DNA of 5,226 nt from JBHIDJ01 sp046760105 (GTDB taxonomy: Bacteria; Pseudomonadota; Gammaproteobacteria; Acidiferrobacterales; SPGG2): contig JBHIDJ010000189.1 of NCBI GenBank assembly GCA_046760105.1, positions 1-5,226 of the forward strand. The letters run 5' to 3'. A model generated the notes under the pieces. It saw only the letters and a list, made by a program, of their open reading frames with translations. It had not been told where the DNA came from and did no database searches. The position numbers were made by a program, and so were the translations under genes. Positions 1 to 5,226 of the stretch are shown in pieces. How positions within the stretch are numbered: the first letter of the stretch is position 1; each line of letters begins with the position of its first letter.

Positions 1-1
1 A

Positions 2-67
2 ACAATCCTTGCCCTGCGCCCGCGGCACTTGCGCTTCCTGCACATCGCAGGCGACACTGAAACCTAA
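2..67 (+). CDS. Possible C-terminal tail of an unidentified upstream gene
   Basis: An open frame enters from the left edge and ends at a TAA at 65-67, giving 21 residues that finish in RFLHIAGDTET. It is too short to assign. In the related Pseudomonas gene order the preceding gene is gshB (glutathione synthetase), but this tail does not look like a GshB C-terminus to me. The other forward frames also end soon (TGA at 58-60, TAA at 90 or so), so this is only one possible reading. The stretch may equally be non-coding. Confidence 0.2.
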   Translation, partial: TILALRPRHLRFLHIAGDTET

Positions 68-93
68 CCCAATCAGGCAATTGCATCGTTAAC

Positions 94-120
94 TGGAGGT
101 AGCACGCAAATAAACCTCTA
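94..120 (+). repeat. Inverted repeat with an orphan Shine-Dalgarno-like arm
   Basis: TGGAGGT at 94-100 can pair with ACCTCTA at 114-120 (seven pairs, one of them G-U) across a 13-base loop. The left arm contains GGAGGT, a near-perfect Shine-Dalgarno sequence, yet no ATG, GTG or TTG follows within the usual 4-12 bases; the next ATG is at 126. The right arm overlaps the candidate -10 box by two bases. If transcription starts near 131 this structure is not in the message, so it would matter only for read-through transcripts or as a DNA site. Confidence 0.3.
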
Positions 121-124
121 TAAT
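119..124 (+). promoter_or_regulatory. Candidate -10 box for the tonB-pyrC' operon
   Basis: A perfect TATAAT lies at 119-124, just ahead of the first gene and after the last possible stop of any upstream gene. Transcription would begin near 130-132. No good -35 box is seen at 16-18 bases: the best nearby hexamer is TGGAGG (94-99, spacing 19, 3 of 6 matches), and there is no TGn extension. It could therefore be a weak, activator-dependent promoter or a chance match. Confidence 0.35.
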
Positions 125-252
125 TATGCTAATGGGCTGGGGTTGTGCTTCCGGAGATTGCCCCCGGTGCGGCGCACCGGGCTGGGCTACGGGACAGAGC
201 GGTTGACAGCCTTTCCCCAGCAATCAGCCTTTTCTCGAACGGTTTTGGGGTT

Positions 253-1146
253 TTGACAGCAGCACAGGCCACCGCTGAATTTTCGAATAGCGACCAACTG
301 GGGCTCAGCTTTTTCGCTTCCGTACTGGTGCATCTGGTGGTTATCTTGGGGGTCACATTCACGGTTCCGAAGGTCAGGGAAATGTACAGCCTGCCCACTC
401 TCGAGATCACACTGGTGCAAGCCGAAAGTGAACAGGCGCCCACTGACGCGGAGTTTCTCGCGCAAGCAAACCAAGCAGGCGGAGGAACCAGCGATAACCA
501 AGAGGTCGCTCGCAACCCCCTGCCGGTACGGGAAATCGGTGAAGTGAGTCGCGAGCTGCCAGTCATGCGGCTGCCGCCACAGCCCAAGGTCTCCTCGCCG
601 CAGGAGGCAACCGAGTTCATGTCCCAAGACCAAGCACGCAAGAAAGTGGCCTATGAATCCGAACCCGAAAGAATGGACCCACAGACCGCGCCGGAAAGCC
701 TGGGTTTCGAAAGCCGCCCGGATCCCGCCGAAGAGCGCACGCGCTTGATCGCCGAGATCGACCGAGTGTGGAACGAATACCAGCAGCGCCCAAAGCACAA
801 ATTCCTAAACGCGCGCACACGCGAGTACAAGTACGCGACCTATATGAAGGCCTGGGAAGCCAAAGTGGAACGCATTGGTAACCTCAACTACCCCGAGGAG
901 GCTAAGCGACGCGGACTCTCGGGACAACTCCGCCTGGACGTGGCGCTGAATGCAGATGGCTCTGTCTATGCCATCATCATTCGCCGGTCGTCTGGCTATA
1001 CATTGCTGGATGACGCTGCCAAACGCATCGTCTACTTGGCGGCACCGTTTGCGCCCTTTCCGCCGAATATACGAGCAGAAACCGATATCCTCCACATTAC
1101 GCGCACCTGGCGCTTCAATGATGGCGCTCTAAGCAGCCGGAACTAA
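253..1146 (+). CDS. tonB: TonB-family energy transducer (TonB3-like)
   Basis: This is a TonB-like protein that should couple the inner-membrane proton gradient, through ExbB/ExbD-type partners, to outer-membrane proteins. With the TTG start at 253 it has 297 residues. One transmembrane segment spans about 16-36 and carries S23 and H27, spaced as the functional Ser and His of E. coli TonB (SVLVH). The periplasmic part (about 40-157) is rich in E, Q and P but lacks long EP/KP repeats. A charged helical stretch (about 158-210) leads into a TonB C-terminal domain (about 205-290) with NLNYPEEAKRRG, GSVY and a final ITRTWRF. An upstream in-frame GTG at 145 would add 36 residues; I prefer 253 because it leaves a short cytoplasmic tail as in relatives, but neither start has a good ribosome binding site. 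In Pseudomonas the homologue in this position (TonB3) affects type IV pilus function, so iron uptake should not be assumed. Confidence 0.85.
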   Translation: MTAAQATAEFSNSDQLGLSFFASVLVHLVVILGVTFTVPKVREMYSLPTLEITLVQAESEQAPTDAEFLAQANQAGGGTSDNQEVARNPLPVREIGEVSRELPVMRLPPQPKVSSPQEATEFMSQDQARKKVAYESEPERMDPQTAPESLGFESRPDPAEERTRLIAEIDRVWNEYQQRPKHKFLNARTREYKYATYMKAWEAKVERIGNLNYPEEAKRRGLSGQLRLDVALNADGSVYAIIIRRSSGYTLLDDAAKRIVYLAAPFAPFPPNIRAETDILHITRTWRFNDGALSSRN

Positions 1147-1181
1147 AATCGATTTCCGCTGCCTATTGAATTTGGGCCGTC

Positions 1182-1206
1182 CTTGCAAGCAGGCGCCCGC
1201 TGCAAG
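1182..1206 (+). promoter_or_regulatory. Bulged stem-loop between tonB and yqgE
   Basis: CTTGCA (1182-1187) pairs with TGCAAG (1201-1206). The stem continues through GC/GC (1189-1190 with 1199-1200) and GG/CC (1192-1193 with 1197-1198), with single A bulges at 1188 and 1191 and a three-base loop. No T-run follows, so it is not a standard terminator. It sits six bases before the yqgE ribosome binding site, in the only sizeable gap of the operon, and could influence mRNA processing, stability or yqgE translation. The function is inferred only. Confidence 0.4.
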
Positions 1207-1221
1207 ATACTAGGGAACGCC

Positions 1222-1785
1222 ATGGGTGACTTCACTAAGCTTTCCAACCAACTTCTTATCGCGATGCCGACGCTCGCAGACCCAAACTTCTCGCGCACGG
1301 TGACACTCATCTGCGAGCACAGTACCGAGGGCGCCATGGGCATCGTCATCAACCGCACGACCGAGCTCGCCCTCGGGGATATACTGCAACAAATGGGCAT
1401 CGACGCGGACTACACCAAAAAACGCAATATGCTGGTTCATCTCGGAGGACCGGTGCAAACCAACCGCGGTTTTGTCTTGCACGAGCCACTTGGCAAGTGG
1501 GAATCAACGCTGCCGATAACAGAGACCTTGGGCGTATCCACGTCTCGCGATATCCTTGCCGCAATCGCCGAAAACCGCGGCCCAAAAAGGTGCTTGATTG
1601 CACTTGGCTATGCTGGCTGGGGCGCGGGCCAGCTCGAGCGCGAGATCGCCGAGAACTCCTGGTTAAATGGACCGGTCGACCAGCAGATCATCTTCGACAC
1701 ACCCGTCGAACACCGCTGGCAAAATGCAGCAAAGCTGGTTGGCGTTGACTTGTCGACGCTGTCAGGGGAAGCCGGCCACGCATAG
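1222..1785 (+). CDS. yqgE: YqgE/AlgH family protein
   Basis: This is a conserved single-domain protein of the YqgE/AlgH family (formerly DUF179); its biochemical role is not settled. In Pseudomonas it was named AlgH for a link to alginate regulation. At 187 residues it has the family's usual length. Hallmarks are LIAMP (12-16), CEHSTEGAMGIVINR (31-45), GGPVQTNRGFVLH (75-87), TSRD (107-110), GYAGWGAGQLE (129-139), the DTP...RW segment (159-166) and the common GHA ending. The ATG at 1222 is chosen because GGGA (1213-1216) stands five bases ahead of it and the protein then begins as relatives do; an in-frame TTG at 1183 would add 13 atypical residues and falls inside the hairpin. It is followed by ruvX after three bases, a pairing seen across many Proteobacteria. 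Confidence 0.95.
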   Translation: MGDFTKLSNQLLIAMPTLADPNFSRTVTLICEHSTEGAMGIVINRTTELALGDILQQMGIDADYTKKRNMLVHLGGPVQTNRGFVLHEPLGKWESTLPITETLGVSTSRDILAAIAENRGPKRCLIALGYAGWGAGQLEREIAENSWLNGPVDQQIIFDTPVEHRWQNAAKLVGVDLSTLSGEAGHA

Positions 1786-1788
1786 CAC

Positions 1789-2223
1789 GTGACCTTTTTG
1801 GGATTCGATTACGGCGCAAAGTTCATCGGCGTTGCCGTAGGTAGTGCACACTCTGGGCTTGCGCAGGACCTCACGACCGTCGCGACCAGCAGCAGCGGTC
1901 CTGATTGGACACACATCTCACGTCTGATCGAAGAATGGAAGCCGCAAGCCCTTGTTGTGGGGTTGCCGCTGAACATGGATGATTCACCAAACGCAATGAC
2001 CTGCGCTGCCCAGCAGTTTGGAAATCGCCTCGGCGACCGTTACAATCTACCGGTACACATGGTAGACGAACGCCTGACCACGGTCGCTGCCAAAACGAGT
2101 CTTGCCGAATCTGGCGTGCCTCCACGACATCACAAATCAAAGCTCGACAGGCTCGCCGCCAAAGTCATTTTGCAAACCTTTCTCGATGAACGTTCCAGGA
2201 GCGGCCTTGAGCGGGGGCGTTGA
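1789..2223 (+). CDS. ruvX: RuvX/YqgF, putative pre-16S rRNA nuclease (RNase H fold)
   Basis: This is a small RNase H-like nuclease of the YqgF family, implicated in maturing the 5' end of 16S rRNA and, from its fold, once proposed as a Holliday junction resolvase. It has 144 residues, near the family norm of about 138. The acidic active-site set is visible: D7 in FDYGAKFIGVAVG, E94 in VDERLTT and D120 in KLDRLAAKVILQ. The strand motif VVGLPLNMDDS lies at 56-66. The usual DSxAA reads DRLAA here, a Ser-to-Arg change next to the retained Asp. The start is GTG at 1789, three bases after the yqgE stop. The only purine-rich site (AGGGGA, 1763-1768) is too far upstream, so it is probably translated by coupling to yqgE. 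Its last 17 bases, including the stop, overlap pyrR. Confidence 0.95.
   Translation: MTFLGFDYGAKFIGVAVGSAHSGLAQDLTTVATSSSGPDWTHISRLIEEWKPQALVVGLPLNMDDSPNAMTCAAQQFGNRLGDRYNLPVHMVDERLTTVAAKTSLAESGVPPRHHKSKLDRLAAKVILQTFLDERSRSGLERGR
2197..2201 (+). promoter_or_regulatory. Ribosome binding site that fixes the pyrR start
   Basis: AGGAG at 2197-2201, inside the end of ruvX, lies five bases before TTG at 2207. The in-frame ATG at 2186 is upstream of this site and has no comparable sequence ahead of it. The site therefore favours the TTG start for pyrR. Confidence 0.65.
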
Positions 2224-2719
2224 TATCGAACAGGCCTTGGCGCGCATGGCGGATGAACTCCGCCCGCTGTTGGCACACAAGCCGGCTCTCATCGGCATCT
2301 ACACAGGCGGTGTATGGATCGCCCGGCGCCTCCGGGCCCTGCTGAGACTCGAGGAGCCACTCGGCACGTTAGATATCTCCTTCTACCGCGACGATTTCAC
2401 GCGCATCGGTATGAATCCCGAGGTCAAGGCCTCGGATCTCCCGGTTAACATCGACCGACGCCATGTCATTCTGGCAGACGACGTGCTGCATACGGGTCGC
2501 ACTATCCGTGCCGCACTAAACGTAATCTTTGACTATGGCCGCCCGGCGTCAGTCACGCTCGCTGTCTTGGTCGATCGCAATGGACGCGAACTTCCGATCC
2601 AGGCCGATGTCGTCGGGCAGCACATGGACCTAAAACAAGGGCAGCACGTAAAACTGACAAGCGATTCATCTAACGGTGAAGGCACATTAGAACTGAAAGT
2701 TCAGGAGGTCGACGGGTGA
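2207..2719 (+). CDS. pyrR: PyrR bifunctional pyrimidine regulator / uracil phosphoribosyltransferase
   Basis: PyrR belongs to the phosphoribosyltransferase family. In Bacillus it binds pyr mRNA in response to UMP and UTP and also converts uracil plus PRPP to UMP; in Gammaproteobacteria its regulatory role is less clear. From TTG 2207 the protein has 170 residues, the size I expect for the Pseudomonas type. The PRPP-binding loop VILADDVLHTGRT is at 87-99. Other family segments are IGIYTGGVWIA (29-39), LDISFYRDDFT (55-65), FDYGRPASVTLAVLVDRNGRELPI (about 108-131) and ADVVGQ. ATG 2186 would add seven residues but lacks a ribosome binding site. The gene overlaps ruvX by 17 bases and pyrB by four. 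I see no Bacillus-type attenuator (terminator hairpin with T-run) before pyrR or pyrB, so RNA-based control by PyrR at this locus is not supported by the sequence. Confidence 0.93.
   Translation: MSGGVDIEQALARMADELRPLLAHKPALIGIYTGGVWIARRLRALLRLEEPLGTLDISFYRDDFTRIGMNPEVKASDLPVNIDRRHVILADDVLHTGRTIRAALNVIFDYGRPASVTLAVLVDRNGRELPIQADVVGQHMDLKQGQHVKLTSDSSNGEGTLELKVQEVDG
2703..2709 (+). promoter_or_regulatory. Strong ribosome binding site for pyrB
   Basis: AGGAGGT at 2703-2709, within the last codons of pyrR, lies six bases ahead of the GTG at 2716. It is one of the best Shine-Dalgarno matches in the window and supports a GTG start overlapping the pyrR stop as GTGA. Confidence 0.75.
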
Positions 2720-3714
2720 CGGGAGACCTGCAATTCGATAGCCAGGGCCAACTACACCATTTTCTGACAATCGAGGGCTTGAGCCGTCAGACCATTCTTC
2801 AGATTCTCGACGCCGCAGAATCTTTTATCTCCGTCGGCGAGAGGGAGATAAAAAAAGTTCCGCTTCTACGTGGCAAGACCGTGGTCAATCTTTTCTTTGA
2901 GCCTAGCACGCGTACACGTACAACCTTTGAAATCGCCGCCAAACGGCTATCGGCTGACGTTATCAATGTTGATACCCGGGTATCGAGCACCACTAAGGGG
3001 GAAACGCTCCTCGACACGATTCGGAACCTCGAGGCCATGCGTACCGACCTCTTCGTCATACGCCATAGCATGAGTGGTGCGGCCTACCTCGTGGCACAGC
3101 ATGTACCGCCGCATGTACGCATTATTAACGGGGGCGACGGTAGCCACGCGCATCCTACCCAGGGCATGCTCGATATGTTCACCATCCGCCGCTATAAAGG
3201 CTCCTTTGAAAATCTCAGGGTAGCCATTGTGGGCGACATCTTGCATTCGCGCGTGGCACGTTCGCAGATCCACGCGCTGACGACGCTCGGGGTGACCGAA
3301 GTCCGCGTGATCGCGCCCAAGACGTTGTTACCCACCGCGGTGGAGCGCTTGGGTGTGCACGCGTATACCGACATGCGGGCGGGCATCGAAGGCATCGATG
3401 TGGTCATTATGCTGCGCTTACAGCGCGAGCGCATGCAGGGTGCGCGTATTCCAAGTGAGCAGGAGTTCTTCAATCTTTACGGGCTCACCGCCGACAAACT
3501 GCGGATGGCAAAAAAGGATGCCATCGTCATGCATCCAGGTCCGATGAATCGGGGTCTGGAGATTGACTCCTCCGTCGCCGATGGTCCGCAGTCTGTGATC
3601 TTTCCGCAGGTGACTAATGGCATCGCCGTACGCATGGCCATCATGGCCATCATCATGGGTGGCAAAGCCCAGCAAGAAAGTGTCGAGAAACGGTCCATAA
3701 GGAGGCGCGCCTGA
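2716..3714 (+). CDS. pyrB: Aspartate carbamoyltransferase catalytic chain
   Basis: PyrB joins carbamoyl phosphate and aspartate to carbamoyl-aspartate, the committed step of pyrimidine synthesis in the cytoplasm. The 332-residue protein has the complete active site: FFEPSTRTRTTFE (60-72) for carbamoyl phosphate, STTKGET with K94 (the loop lent to the neighbouring subunit), R116, HPTQ (146-149), the ILHSR loop with R179, MLRLQRERM (232-240) with R234 and Q236 for aspartate, and HPGPMNRG (273-280). The N-terminus is several residues longer than in E. coli PyrB, as in Pseudomonas-type enzymes where this extension takes part in nucleotide control. No pyrI regulatory chain follows; a dihydroorotase-like gene does, which suggests a PyrB-PyrC' complex. 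The stop overlaps the pyrC' start by one base (TGATG), and no E. coli-type leader attenuator precedes the gene. Confidence 0.97.
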   Translation: MTGDLQFDSQGQLHHFLTIEGLSRQTILQILDAAESFISVGEREIKKVPLLRGKTVVNLFFEPSTRTRTTFEIAAKRLSADVINVDTRVSSTTKGETLLDTIRNLEAMRTDLFVIRHSMSGAAYLVAQHVPPHVRIINGGDGSHAHPTQGMLDMFTIRRYKGSFENLRVAIVGDILHSRVARSQIHALTTLGVTEVRVIAPKTLLPTAVERLGVHAYTDMRAGIEGIDVVIMLRLQRERMQGARIPSEQEFFNLYGLTADKLRMAKKDAIVMHPGPMNRGLEIDSSVADGPQSVIFPQVTNGIAVRMAIMAIIMGGKAQQESVEKRSIRRRA

Positions 3715-5009
3715 TGGGTCTCGTGATCCATGGCGGCCACCTTATCGATCCAGCCAACAGCGTAGACGGCAAAAACGATATTTTTATTAACGACGATGGT
3801 TTCGTCGTCGCTGTTGGAAAGACGCCTGCCGGCTTCGACGTCACTAAGACCATAGATGCAAGTGGCAAGATCGTGTGCCCGGGTCTTGTCGACCTACGCG
3901 CGCGCGTACGTGAACCCGGCCTTGAGTACAAGGCGACCATGGAGAGCGAGACGCGCGCAGCGGTAAGCGCTGGTATCACCACCCTGTGTTGTCCGCCAGA
4001 CACCGATCCCGTCATCGACACACCTGCGGTCGCACAGATGATTCAACACCGTGCGTGGCGTTTTGGTTTGACCTTCATCCATCCACTGGGGGCCCTCACA
4101 CGGGAGCTCGAAGGCGAACGCTTGACCGACATGGAGGCGTTGGACGAGGCCGGCTGCGTCGGCGTGAGCAATGCCCTCAAGCCGGTGAAAGACACTCAGG
4201 TGATGCGCCGCGCCATGGAGTATGCGGCCAGCTTCGATCTGACGGTGTTCTTGCACTCAGAAGACCCATGGTTGCACAGCACCGGTTGCGTACACGAGGG
4301 CGAGGTCGGCACGCGCTTAGGTCTGCCCGGTATCCCCGAGGCGGCGGAGACCGTAGCTGTGGCGCGCGATCTTGCGCTCATCGAGCAAACGGGCGTCCAA
4401 GCGCATTTCTGTCAACTATCGAGCGGGCGTGCAGTAGCGATGGTGGCCGAGGCGCAAAGTCGCGGTTTGTCGGTAACGGCCGATGTCACCGCTCATCATG
4501 TGCATCTGACCGAACATGACATCGGTTTTTTCAATACGCAGTGCCACGTGCTGCCACCCCTGCGTAGCTCGCGTGATCGGGAGGCCTTAAGACAAGCGCT
4601 TAAAGATGGTGTGATCTCTGCCGTGTGCTCCGATCATCAACCACACGAACCCGATGCCAAGCTCGCGCCGTTCGCGGATGCGGCGCCGGGGATATCCGGG
4701 CTCGAAAGCCTACTGCCGCTGACGTTGAAACTTGCCGATGAAAAGATTCTCACCGTGAACGAAGCGATTGCAAGTATCACGGGCAAGCCGGCAGAAATTT
4801 TGGGTGTCGACACCGGACATCTCGGCGTCGAGGCCACCGCCGACCTTTGCATCTTCGATCCCGAGGCGTGGTGGACGTTGACTGCAGACAAGCTCGTGAG
4901 CCGCGGACACAACACGCCTTTTGTCGGCTGGGAACTTCGCGGACGAGTGACCCATACCTTGGTTGGGGGTCAGGTGGTGTTTGAGTTAGATAAGGAACAT
5001 CGCGATTAA
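3714..5009 (+). CDS. pyrC': Dihydroorotase-like PyrC', probably non-catalytic
   Basis: This 431-residue protein has the amidohydrolase fold of class I dihydroorotases: a small beta segment with GGHLIDPAN (7-15), then a TIM barrel, then a closing beta region with ADLCIFDPEAWW (376-387). The active site is damaged. Where active enzymes have DxHxHxREPG, this has D60-L-R62-A-R64-V-R66-E-P-G, so both metal-binding histidines are arginine. The SDDG-type aspartates are replaced by S-N-A-L (152-155). Other ligand positions remain: H181 in LHSED, H231 in AHFCQL, AHH (260-262) and D307 in CSDHQPHE. In Pseudomonas such a PyrC' lacks activity but is needed structurally by PyrB, and the one-base overlap with pyrB fits that role here. 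Start ATG 3714 has AAGGAGG (3699-3705) eight bases ahead. Databases may label it pyrC or dihydroorotase; catalysis is doubtful. Confidence 0.92.
   Translation: MGLVIHGGHLIDPANSVDGKNDIFINDDGFVVAVGKTPAGFDVTKTIDASGKIVCPGLVDLRARVREPGLEYKATMESETRAAVSAGITTLCCPPDTDPVIDTPAVAQMIQHRAWRFGLTFIHPLGALTRELEGERLTDMEALDEAGCVGVSNALKPVKDTQVMRRAMEYAASFDLTVFLHSEDPWLHSTGCVHEGEVGTRLGLPGIPEAAETVAVARDLALIEQTGVQAHFCQLSSGRAVAMVAEAQSRGLSVTADVTAHHVHLTEHDIGFFNTQCHVLPPLRSSRDREALRQALKDGVISAVCSDHQPHEPDAKLAPFADAAPGISGLESLLPLTLKLADEKILTVNEAIASITGKPAEILGVDTGHLGVEATADLCIFDPEAWWTLTADKLVSRGHNTPFVGWELRGRVTHTLVGGQVVFELDKEHRD
3895..3912. repeat. 18-base alternating pyrimidine-purine tract with perfect palindrome
   Basis: Bases 3895-3912 alternate pyrimidine and purine without a break, centred on CGCGCGCGCG (3897-3906). 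TACGCGCGCGCGTA (3895-3908) is a perfect 14-base palindrome. Such tracts can adopt Z-DNA or cruciform structure under supercoiling. It encodes L61-R62-A63-R64-V65-R66 of PyrC', exactly where the metal-binding His-x-His of active dihydroorotases would be. Confidence 0.6.
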
Positions 5010-5021
5010 GAGAACAGGATG

Positions 5022-5038
5022 TGTCGCTGCCGGCGACA
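5022..5038 (+). terminator. Weak terminator candidate after pyrC'
   Basis: TGTCGC (5022-5027) pairs with GCGACA (5033-5038) around a five-base loop, 12 bases past the pyrC' stop. It is followed by ATTTACT, which has only three T in a row. It is the best placed end-of-operon hairpin, but the poor T-run means it could equally be an mRNA-stabilising 3' stem. Confidence 0.35.
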
Positions 5039-5046
5039 ATTTACTA

Positions 5047-5063
5047 ACGGGGTTCCGCCCCGT
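5047..5063 (+). other. Stem-loop in the 3' flank of the operon
   Basis: ACGGGG (5047-5052) pairs perfectly with CCCCGT (5058-5063) around loop TTCCG. No T-run follows. It stands between two other hairpins at 5022-5038 and 5070-5097. Confidence 0.4.
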
Positions 5064-5069
5064 ACGACG

Positions 5070-5097
5070 GGTGACTTTCGTTTCGGCGAAAGCCACC
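5070..5097. repeat. Long stem-loop, possible member of a dispersed intergenic repeat
   Basis: GGTGACTTTCG at 5070-5080 pairs with CGAAAGCCACC at 5087-5097, ten base pairs with one A-C mismatch, loop TTTCGG. No T-run follows on either strand. From memory, similar GGTGACTTTCG...CGAAAG.CACC hairpins recur between genes in various Proteobacteria and give rise to spurious small protein calls. Here a reverse-strand open frame at 4986-5204 crosses it, which I do not regard as a gene. Confidence 0.4.
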
Positions 5098-5226
5098 AAA
5101 GCCATCGCGCCTGCGCCTTCGCCCGCAAAAACCGCGGATGCCCTGCGCGCCTCAGTCGCCTCAGAGGGTCCGCGCAAGGTACATCTCGGCAATTGCTCCT
5201 GCATTGCTCTACCTTCCTACATCCCT

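Noticed and set aside
76..84. GGCAATTGC shared with 5188-5196, flanking the operon
   Set aside because: A nine-base match is expected many times by chance in 5 kb, and no longer similarity surrounds it.
119..137. Possible Fur box overlapping the -10 before the tonB-like gene
   Set aside because: Only ATAATTAT is palindromic; later hexamers match GATAAT poorly, so iron control is not supported.
192..210. Sequence ACAGAGCGGTT loosely like a PyrR-binding loop
   Set aside because: The match to the Bacillus CAGAGAGGCU element is partial and I see no supporting stem.
129..798. Two long reverse-strand open frames (129-641 and 187-798) opposite the tonB-like gene
   Set aside because: They lie antisense to a gene with clear TonB features and show only mirrored codon bias (many Ser, Arg, Gly), with no recognisable domain.
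1183..1211. Possible promoter before yqgE: TTGCAA and GATACT spaced 17 bases
   Set aside because: Each box matches only 4 of 6, the -35 lies in the hairpin stem, and a start near 1218 would leave out the yqgE ribosome binding site.
4986..5204. Reverse-strand open frame of 72 codons after pyrC'
   Set aside because: It overlaps the end of pyrC', spans two hairpins, has an Ala/Arg/Thr-rich composition typical of antisense GC-rich sequence, and matches no family I know.
5176..5215. Inverted repeat AAGGTA / TACCTT near the right edge
   Set aside because: A six-base stem with a 28-base loop is likely by chance.

Overview
The window carries a compact run of six genes, all on the + strand, in the order tonB-like, yqgE (algH), ruvX (yqgF), pyrR, pyrB, pyrC'. 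From general knowledge this is the chromosomal order found in Pseudomonas and other non-enteric Gammaproteobacteria. The PyrB, PyrR and TonB proteins look like the Pseudomonas-type versions. GC content is moderately high (about 55-60% by eye). I read it as an ordinary chromosomal locus of a gammaproteobacterium, genus not determinable. I see no phage, transposon, CRISPR, tRNA or rRNA.

Layout. Bases 1-118 hold no gene I can name: an open frame ending at 65-67 may be the tail of an upstream gene. A perfect TATAAT at 119-124 may be the -10 box for the operon. The tonB-like gene ends at 1146. A 75-base gap (1147-1221) contains a bulged hairpin just before the yqgE ribosome binding site. From yqgE on, the genes are packed: yqgE to ruvX has 3 bases between them, ruvX and pyrR overlap by 17 bases, pyrR and pyrB overlap by 4, and pyrB and pyrC' overlap by 1. 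Translational coupling is likely. After pyrC' (stop at 5007-5009), the last 217 bases hold three stem-loops but no convincing gene.

How the genes work together. PyrB is the aspartate transcarbamoylase of pyrimidine synthesis. The last gene is built like a class I dihydroorotase, but the metal-binding His-x-His is replaced by Arg-x-Arg and the SDDG aspartates are missing, so it is most likely the non-catalytic PyrC' partner of a Pseudomonas-type PyrB-PyrC' complex. A separate catalytic dihydroorotase should exist elsewhere in the genome. PyrR is a PRPP-binding regulator and uracil phosphoribosyltransferase family member. RuvX is an RNase H-fold nuclease linked to 16S rRNA maturation, YqgE is a conserved protein of uncertain role, and the TonB-like protein couples inner-membrane energy to outer-membrane processes.

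No clearly new system is present. The points most worth a second look are the dead dihydroorotase site and the alternating CG palindrome lying exactly on it, the pyrR start inside ruvX, the tonB start and leader, and the structured, possibly repetitive tail after pyrC'.
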